Made by a program: the position numbers and the translations under genes. Positions 56,980 to 64,000 of a DNA stretch of 64,000 nucleotides are shown piece after piece; within the stretch, counting starts at the first letter, position 1; each line of letters starts with the position of its first letter. The notes below the pieces were generated by a model that worked only from the letters and a program-made list of their open reading frames with translations, was not told the DNA's origin and made no database searches. Location: NCBI GenBank assembly GCA_003415625.1, contig PYIU01000001.1, positions 930,001 to 994,000 of the forward strand, written 5' to 3'. This DNA comes from Aquanectria penicillioides (lineage: Eukaryota > Ascomycota > Sordariomycetes > Hypocreales > Nectriaceae).

Positions 56980-59900
56980 GGTTGGCGATTCCAGTCGCCG
57001 CCACGAGCCAAGAAAGAAAGGAGGCGCGAATAGAGGCAAAACAGGTCGAGGAGGAATAAAGCCTAGCCTCCGCCTAATAAGGACGACGCTCGCGTCGGAA
57101 TCGAAACACTCAAGACACTCAAACGGAGCCTCTGTCGCTGTCCGGGCCCCAGTCTACCCGGAGGCTTCACGTCCAGGCCTCGTCGTTATGTATGGCCCCC
57201 GTGTCATGAACGAGGACGAGGATGAGGACGAAGACCGCATGGCACGCCAGGCAAAAAGAACCAGCTCCGTCTGCCTGCGTCTGCGATTCTGGGATTCTCG
57301 GTTTCGGTCTGCCAGTCCCCGTCACGAGGGGACTCAATACAGGCCCCGACGTTCAAGGGTGCTTGCTGGTGGATGTTGGCGACTCTCTGGCCCAGGCTCA
57401 GTCCAATCCAATGCCCTTTCACACTCCCTCAGCTCCCCCCCCCCTCCCTCTCGTCGGCCAAGTGGGTGAGTTTTGCTTCCTTGCCGTCCACCCACCCTGG
57501 GGCTTCTCTCGTAAGCGGGGCCATTCAAGAAGCCGACCCGGGCATCATGTTAATTTGCTTCCGAGCTGTTTTGTGATGGGGTAGGGTAGCAGCGAGCCAA
57601 GAAAATGCTGGCCGCTGGCTCACTCTTGTGCCGTGACTCGGGCACCAGAGCGTCCCGTGTGGGTGGATCGGCGTGTCGGCGTCCGGAATTCCCCTTGACA
57701 GGATAGGACAGGACAGGACAGGGTAGTGGGAGGAAGGGGGGCAGAGGAGGAGGAGAGGGGGAAAACGGCGGAAAAAAAAAACCAATCCCCAAGGAAATTC
57801 AGGACCTTTGAGGATGGCAGTGACGATTACAGCTACGGTACCGACGCGGTGGGACACGTCTCGGGGTATTTTCGCAAGCCATCGTTGCAATAAAGTTGGG
57901 CTTGTCCAGATTGTCGGGTCGCCGCTGGGTACGGTAACCGTCGAGCAGAGGTGGCAGAGTCAGGAAGGAAGAAAGACGGGGTGGAGATTGTCCGTGAATG
58001 GTGTCTCACTGTTCTTGGCGGACGGATATTATCTTGACTGCAACGGGGGCCTGTCAGAACGGGTGGATAAAGACAAACGACTTTGCCGCTAATCCCGACA
58101 AGAGATTGCTGAGACATGGATGGTTCATGTCGGACAATAGGTAACAGACTACCTACATAAAATAAGCCCAGGGGTTGCATCCTCGCTTGTTTGACAGCTG
58201 AGCACCACGAGGTCTATCCACGGACGACAGGGACTGCTATCCTTATCCACGCTGTGTTTATCCACGGCTATCCGCGTCACACCCACTCCAACCCATGCTC
58301 AAATGCCATTGCTCTCCGTGTTCCTTGCTTCGGGGCCTACGGGATGTGGGATAGATCCCTCCCACTCGGGTGTCAGACATAAACAACCTACTCACAACGG
58401 CGCGGCGCCCATTAGGTGCCGGTATGTGCGTGGCGTCTTCCACCATCACCTTAATTGCCCTATTATTGCCTCATTCACATCGGTACGAGCCCCCAACACA
58501 TAACATGGCCTCATGCCGCTGCCGCTGCGATCCCCCGACACGCCAATGCTGTCGCATCCTCTCCCTCTTGCAGACGCCGATCTGCAGTTGCCCCTGTAGG
58601 GCTGTAAGGCTGACCTGTCAACACCCCGGCGGCTGCGTCCAGAACGTGCAGAGGGACCCCCATGTCGTCTGTCAAAGTGGCAAATTTCCCGGTTTTCTGC
58701 TCCCCCTGTGACTCTGATGTCATGTCAGCAAATCCGGGCGCCTGGACTGAAGTCGGCGCCGATGGACGGGCGAGGAAACGAGGAAACAAGACGAACCGGA
58801 CAATCCAGCAGAAGCAAAACCGCAATTAGAAGAAGCCTGGAATGGACTCGGCTCGTGACACCCGCAATCCAGAACCGGCGCTATAATCCGCGGTAATAAA
58901 CGACCATGAGCCTAGCCCGTGTTTCTGAGTCGCGTGATTCAATGGTCCCCCACGCGTGTAAGCTTGCGTACGCTATTGCCATGGCGGCGGGCTTTTAGGT
59001 CGGTCCTTTTCATTCGAACGCGCAAAGGTCACTTGTTTGCGACACTGGAGCCCGATGTCTTGGCAGGGCAGGGTTTCTCTATATCGGGGGCATTCCTTTC
59101 CGACGACTGCATTAGTGAGTCGTCGACTTGTGCCATGCATTCTGATTGAGCCTTGGTTTGTGAGAGAATTGTGATATCGTAATATGCACTCCTGACTGAC
59201 TGGAGTCACAGTACAATTGGTAGGGCATGGCCAGCACTATTTGGATGAAATATGACCCAAGAGACTAGAATTGACACGACACTTGTCAATCGAGTTGGCT
59301 AGACTGAAACTGGAGGTTACGAGCTGAATTGGATGGTTGTATTACGGCGTGACGAAATTTTTTCGGTTATATTTAGTGTACTTCTTTCTATAAGGCCAAG
59401 CAATATAATTAATCTTCTAAGTATTCTACCGCGAAAAGTCAATATTCTGGTCAAAGTATGGACTGGCGATGATAGCGCTCAACATGTTTAACCCCACAAA
59501 CTATTGCAAATTCAACGAACTCGATAGGTGACTGATGCAGTTTGTCTTCCTTTTCCGAAAACAAGTCCTTCAAGAAGGATTGGACTCTAATATTTCCATC
59601 CTACCCGGTTCGACAGTGATGCAGGCAAGGCATTGCAACCGACGTTCTTTGGGGAGGAGTGTAGTGGTGCACCCGAGTGGAGTTTGGAGTGGAAGGTTAT
59701 CTGGAGGCTGATATTGCGTAAAAGCGCCAACTGGTGCGATGCAATCTGTCACAACAAAACGGCTTCACAGATATAATCTGGAGACTAAAAGTGCAGTGTA
59801 GGGAAAGCCACTGATATCCCTTGATTTCACATTGAAGGCGTAGTCTGGAGAGGCTAAAATTGCAGTGCTTCAACCCACCCGTCCCGCATCGGCGCGCAAT

Positions 59901-61635
59901 GAGTTTTGGCTTTTTCACATGGCGATTAGCAACAAAGGGCAATGTGATGCGATACTAGAATCCATCAAATCCATATCTCAAGTCTCGTGTGTTCGCTAAT
60001 GATATTTCTTCCAGCCTCGTCAAGCCATGCTCGGACTCCTCGGTCTCGATCAAATAGAGACCAATGTCAAAATGTCACAGAGGCATCTAGTTTGATATGG
60101 TTTATGAGTGGAAGTTGGCGAAATATGGGCTCTCCATCTCATTCGCACTGCATTGGCCACGGTGTGTTGATGGTAGGTGGCCAGGAGATGGTTAAATGCA
60201 GTGGATAGGAAGATCCTACTTGAAGCATGGTTCATTTATGCGGATTTGATAGTCAATGAGGTCAATGTTTGCAAGATATGACGCCCTCAAAAGGTTCCTG
60301 CTATGAGTGGTCCAGGTTTCACACCGAAATCTCTCGAGATGTCAAACATAGGGAAATATCTTGATCGTTTCTCCACCCGCATTAAACAACACATGTACCC
60401 CAAATTTGAATCCACTCTGCCTAGAGTGTCTGGACGCCCACATCATCTAGTGTGGGTTGAGAGACGATTAAGACAGTGCATTTATGCTATGATGTGAATT
60501 GGGGCATGTCTTGTCGTGTTATAGATTTTGCATTTAGAGATTATTAAATTGTAGTGATAGTGCACGTTTGCATGCTCGACCCCCTTTCTGCAATAAATTG
60601 CTATTGGAATACCCGAACTTGCCTTTGCACAACCCTGGATTGTTGTTGAAGTCACCTGACCATATAAGTAAAACAAGACTTCATGGGAAAGAACCCATGT
60701 TGTAATCCGTCTCACCCAATCACTGCAATTCATGATGGCTGCCCCATCACTGCCAACTGTTTGGGCAGTCTGGGTACCTTGGGATTTAGGAGGAAAGGGA
60801 GCTGCAGTAGATGCCTTGTAACTAAAACACTGGATTTAGGAGATACAGTGATGGTGAATTGTGTTTTGCGCTTCTGTCTACATTCCATGTCACACAAGAG
60901 GTGGGTGGCAGATTCAGGACTAGCTGGCGTGCTTCGTGAAGCTACAATTATAGTGAATTGGTAGCAATTTGCCTCATATATCTAAAGGTCTGTTGATATT
61001 AGGAGCTTGCTGTGGCAGGCTTGATAAGGCAACCAACGCCTTGATTCATCCATGGCAGGTTTCCTGGTTGATTCAAGAGAGGAAGCCAAATAGTTGGCAG
61101 ATTTCATTACAGATGGTTGTTATTGAGGCCATGGTAAAAAGTGTATAGTTTATAGACAATGTTCTTTCTCTTTACAATGGTTTAAGCGTTCATCATGTTG
61201 GCTCGCCTCTTGACCGACATGCTTCCTAGAGCCTAAAATCGCAGTGCACCTCGTTACTATAATTATACCCGGCCTTATTGGTTATTGGAGCTCAACGTCT
61301 CTGATTCGTGCCTCGAAGACGACAAACACGCTAAGACTGCAGTGCACCTCGTTACTATAATTAGATCTGGGCCGTGCCGTCGTCTGGAGAATCCAAAATT
61401 GCAGTGCAATATGCACGATGTTGCGTAGGAACAAGGGTGTATATAGCACAGGTAATGGGTGTTAATCGTGGCTTGTGGGCGTCACTGCACTTGCGATGTT
61501 CGTCATATGGGATGTCCATGTCTTCGGACGTCAGTTTGCTCAATATGCATATCTTCTTAGCAGAGTGACATCGCCGAGCAAAGATATAGATGCTTCAATT
61601 TCCGTCGTCTACATCAAGATTCATCGACACATCAA
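56980..61635. other. intergenic region, AT-richer with a dispersed repeat
   Basis: 4.6 kb without a supported gene. The first 2 kb is GC-rich leader and promoter-like DNA. From about 59150 the DNA becomes AT-richer with short unmatched frames, and a degenerate repeat occurs five times between 59777 and 61408. The AT shift would fit decayed mobile-element DNA. Confidence 0.55.
59777..61408. repeat. five copies of a degenerate short repeat
   Basis: The core is CTAAAATTGCAGTGC with base changes. Copies lie at about 59777-59798, 59843-59868, 61225-61265, 61325-61363 and 61383-61408. Three begin with TCTGGAGA. The third and fourth copies share a longer tail, CACCTCGTTACTATAATTA. Changes such as TCGCAG against TTGCAG are of the C-to-T kind. 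Probably the ends of a decayed small transposable element. Confidence 0.6.
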
Positions 61636-63287
61636 TCAGTAATCATAGGTCGGAGAAGAACCGATCTGCCATCTCTCTAACCTCCTCCGCCCGCTTTGCA
61701 ATGCCGTTCGCATTCGTAGTTCCCCCTCCGTCACGTAGTAATCGATCAAGCTGGACGGCACCCACTCAAAGTACACATTCTTCACGTCTACCCGAGCACT
61801 AGACCCCGGCTTCGACGTCACAGGCCTCTCCCATGACTGGACGAGCTCCTGCGGATCATTCTCCTCCGGAGCCGGGTGCTCAAACGGCAGCACCTTTTCT
61901 CTCTCGGCGAGGGCGACGATCTTCGCCTTCGGTGAGACGTGCTTGGCGACCAGGACCGCCGGCAAGGATCCGGTTTTGTTGCTGACGTTGGCGGATTTGT
62001 CAATCAGGTCGGCGCCAATGAGGACGAGATCGGCGTCTTTGGCAGCGGCGCTGACGCTGGCGTCGGTGTATATGGTGATGTTGGTTTCGATTCCTTGGCC
62101 GTCGGCAAACGAGGCAACGGCGTCGGCCATCTTGGTGCCCTCAAAGAGCGGCCGCGATTCAAGGACCCGGATATCCAGGGTTCCATTTCTCGATTTTAAG
62201 GCGTGACTCAGGCCTGATATAATCGTCGAGCTAGATGAGAGGGTGAGAATCTTGAGCGGCTCGGCCTTGGCATAGTGCTCATTGAGGAAAGCGTCTAGGT
62301 GAGGACCGACATGAGAACCGGTATTTTGACGTTTAATGCTGATCAGTTTTAGAGACTCGACAACCTCTTGAACCAAATCTGGTAGACAATCGCTGGCCGA
62401 GAGTTTCTCCTCGATCGTGTGTAAACTGGAAAGCATGACGCTCAAGACCGACGCACCCATGCTCTCGCGCCCATTCTTCCACAAATGCCACGCCGCCAAT
62501 CGAGCATTCTTCCACCACACGTCTTTCGAATCCCTCTCTAACGCATCTATGACTTTGACGAATATGTCGAGCGCATTTGTTGCGAGTTGGCGAGCGCCGT
62601 TTTCGTGGTCCTGCTGCAGGGTAACCAGCCCTCTGCCGAGAATCCCGCCCGCGTGGTCGCCCAGGTCAATGTTGAACCACACCCTCCTCAAGCTCTCGAG
62701 GATGCGCGGGACGCCTTGAAACTCTTCTGATTCATTGACGGCAGCGGGATCAAACCACTCGTATCCCTCGTGCTCCCAGTCCAGCTTGATGCCGGCTTCA
62801 CCAAGACCGCCGTCCTTTTCCGACTTGAGGACGAAGCTGAACGGGTTGATGGTCCATTCTCTGCCCACAGATTCATCTGCAAATGAGTAAGGCTTACCCT
62901 GTCGGAATAGACGAAGCGAAGTCTCATCCAAGGTCGTCTCCTCTTTCATCTCCCGCAATGCTGTTGCCAGCGGATTTGGATCCGTCTCCTCCACGCTGCC
63001 TGAGACCGGTGCATATTTATGCCTACCAAAGATCAGTAAAGTACCAAAAGATGATCAGAACAGCGTGGACAGGACAATTGAGCTTACTGATATGTGCTCA
63101 CTTTGCCGCTCCTGCGAAAGAGCGCTACCTGGGGCTGCTTGTCCAGGTCGCCGCCGGGAAACTTGAAGATGAAGCTCCCCGCAACGGCGCGCTGCTTGAG
63201 CTGCGTCATTGTCGCCGAGAAGCTGCGAGTCTGAAGCGCCGTCCGCGTCGACGATATCAAAGGGCCGAGGGCCACCCGGCTTGCCAT
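61636..63287 (-). CDS. NUDIX hydrolase-eIF2B-like fusion protein
   Basis: Two exons, 63287-63088 and 63022-61636, encode 528 residues. Residues 1-26 look like a mitochondrial presequence (Arg-rich, no acids, RSFSA before Met27). The NUDIX part covers about residues 33-150; the NUDIX box is at 75-98 (GSVEETDP.., then REMKEETTL), with the usual Gly near its end replaced by Thr. A linker follows, then an eIF2B alpha/beta/delta-like domain from about 200 to the end (LKILTLSSSSTIISGLSHAL, ESRPLFEGTKMADAV, DADLVLIGADLI, KTGSLPAVLVAKH). In other proteins the eIF2B-like fold includes sugar-phosphate isomerases such as methylthioribose-1-phosphate isomerase and ribose-1,5-bisphosphate isomerase, so a role in nucleotide or sugar-phosphate clearance is possible. 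I recall such NUDIX-eIF2B fusions in fungi, but not a proven reaction. Confidence 0.88.
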
Positions 63288-63613
63288 GATGAAGGAAGCG
63301 AGTGCTGCGATGCATACGTGGGTGGTGAGATATATCGCCCGGCAGCGTTGCAGTGGGCGTATGCTCCCTGGCGTCTGGGTCAATTGGTCGGCATCACCTG
63401 ACGTGGCCGCTAATCATCACCACTTGCGCATCACCATTTCCTCAAACAGCAAACGGGTTGACATGACTGTCACAGACGACGAATATTTCAGCCCTGTTAT
63501 TAGAGCGATTATATTTTAAGTTTATGTTGACATCTATTTGTCCGTGTATGCTATGCTCTGTTATGTTCTGTTGAACTGTTACTCCTTTGCAGATGTACAT
63601 GATGATTCAAGCA
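63288..63613. other. short intergenic region
   Basis: Promoter of the NUDIX-eIF2B gene and 3' flank of the gene at the right edge. No coding frame is supported. Confidence 0.6.
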
Positions 63614-64000
63614 TCAAATCAGGTATGCCCCGTAGGGCTGCCAGTCGTCGTCTATCCACGAGACCAGCTCTTCGTACAACGTGTGTCCTTGCTCCACGTG
63701 AATGGGCTGCTGGATCCCCTCTTGCCCGAACTTTTGGGGCCACGCCTGGCCCATATCCACGGCGGCCGTCCGCGCCTCGGCTGGCGCGTATGTCGTGGGT
63801 TGTGACGTCTCCATGGCGTGATCCATCGGCGCCCGTAGCCGCTGTACCAGGAATCGCAGATCGCGGAGGACGGCCGCGCAGTCTCGCCCGTAGTTGCTCC
63901 CGACGCGGCTCTCTTCCTCGAAGCGAGCAATGACAAAGTCGAGGTCGTGATCTCTGGATTGGTGGTCCTTGGGCACCATGTCCTGGGTGTAGATGAGCTC
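63614..64000 (-). CDS. C-terminal end of an unidentified protein, cut by window edge
   Basis: The frame enters from the right edge (reading ELIYTQDMVPKDHQ) and stops at 63614, giving at least 128 residues. The visible part has FVIARFEEESRVGSNYGRDC, a helical stretch RDLRFLVQRLRAPMDHAME and the ending TLYEELVSWIDDDWQPYGAYLI. The Trp/Asp-rich last residues and helical character resemble the C termini of fungal-specific transcription factors, but this is weak. The N-terminal part, where a DNA-binding domain would be, is outside the window. Confidence 0.6.
   Translation of the reverse strand, partial: ELIYTQDMVPKDHQSRDHDLDFVIARFEEESRVGSNYGRDCAAVLRDLRFLVQRLRAPMDHAMETSQPTTYAPAEARTAAVDMGQAWPQKFGQEGIQQPIHVEQGHTLYEELVSWIDDDWQPYGAYLI

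Noticed and set aside
1..64000. CRISPR arrays, operons, bacterial insertion sequences, tRNA or rRNA genes
   Set aside because: The DNA is fungal nuclear DNA. The regular repeats are microsatellites or a coding minisatellite, and no A-box/B-box pair or ribosomal RNA segment was found by eye.

Overview
The window is nuclear DNA of a filamentous ascomycete. Genes carry short (about 50-75 base) GT..AG introns with GCTAAC or CTGAC branch points close to the acceptor, and are packed in both orientations. The protein set (proteasome alpha-3, Mediator Med7, a Bye1-like PHD/TFIIS/SPOC protein, a WW/FF protein, a LAMTOR1-type lysosomal adaptor, two MFS permeases) is that of a Pezizomycotina genome. Protein resemblances recalled from Sordariomycetes, probably Hypocreales, are my best guess for the lineage; this is inference, not a database result.

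Layout. 0-8 kb: a sugar transporter (3710-5607) and a small secreted cysteine-rich protein (6679-7110), separated by AT-richer DNA. 8-20 kb: a type II membrane glycosyltransferase-like protein (10211-11989, minus), a secreted protein with a long asparagine-rich array (16204-17793, minus) and a LAMTOR1-like TORC1 scaffold anchor (18934-19560, plus). 20-38.8 kb: a gene-poor block containing only one gene I can support (24983-25321, minus) and packed with homopolymers of 17-23 bases and microsatellites. 38.8-57 kb: a compact housekeeping block: F-box protein, ZNF830-like zinc finger, Med7, a 54-residue cysteine-rich CaaX-type protein, Bye1-like factor, proteasome Pre9, PAP2 lipid phosphatase, WW/FF protein, and an MFS anion/vitamin permease. 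57-61.6 kb: no genes, with an AT-richer part carrying a degenerate dispersed repeat. 61.6-64 kb: a NUDIX-eIF2B fusion protein and the end of an unidentified gene cut by the window edge.

The genes form no single pathway. Several belong to transcription and RNA processing (Med7, Bye1-like, WW/FF, ZNF830-like) and to protein turnover and growth control (Pre9, F-box, LAMTOR1-like). The two proteins with the most lineage-specific look are the secreted cysteine-rich protein and the asparagine-rich protein, whose repeat unit encodes an N-glycosylation sequon again and again.

Quality note: four conserved genes are broken by six single-base shifts. Each is repaired by one extra C in a C run or C-containing stretch of the coding strand, which points to base-dropout errors in the assembly rather than to true pseudogenes. 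Exon limits were worked out by hand from splice signals and may be off by a base or two.
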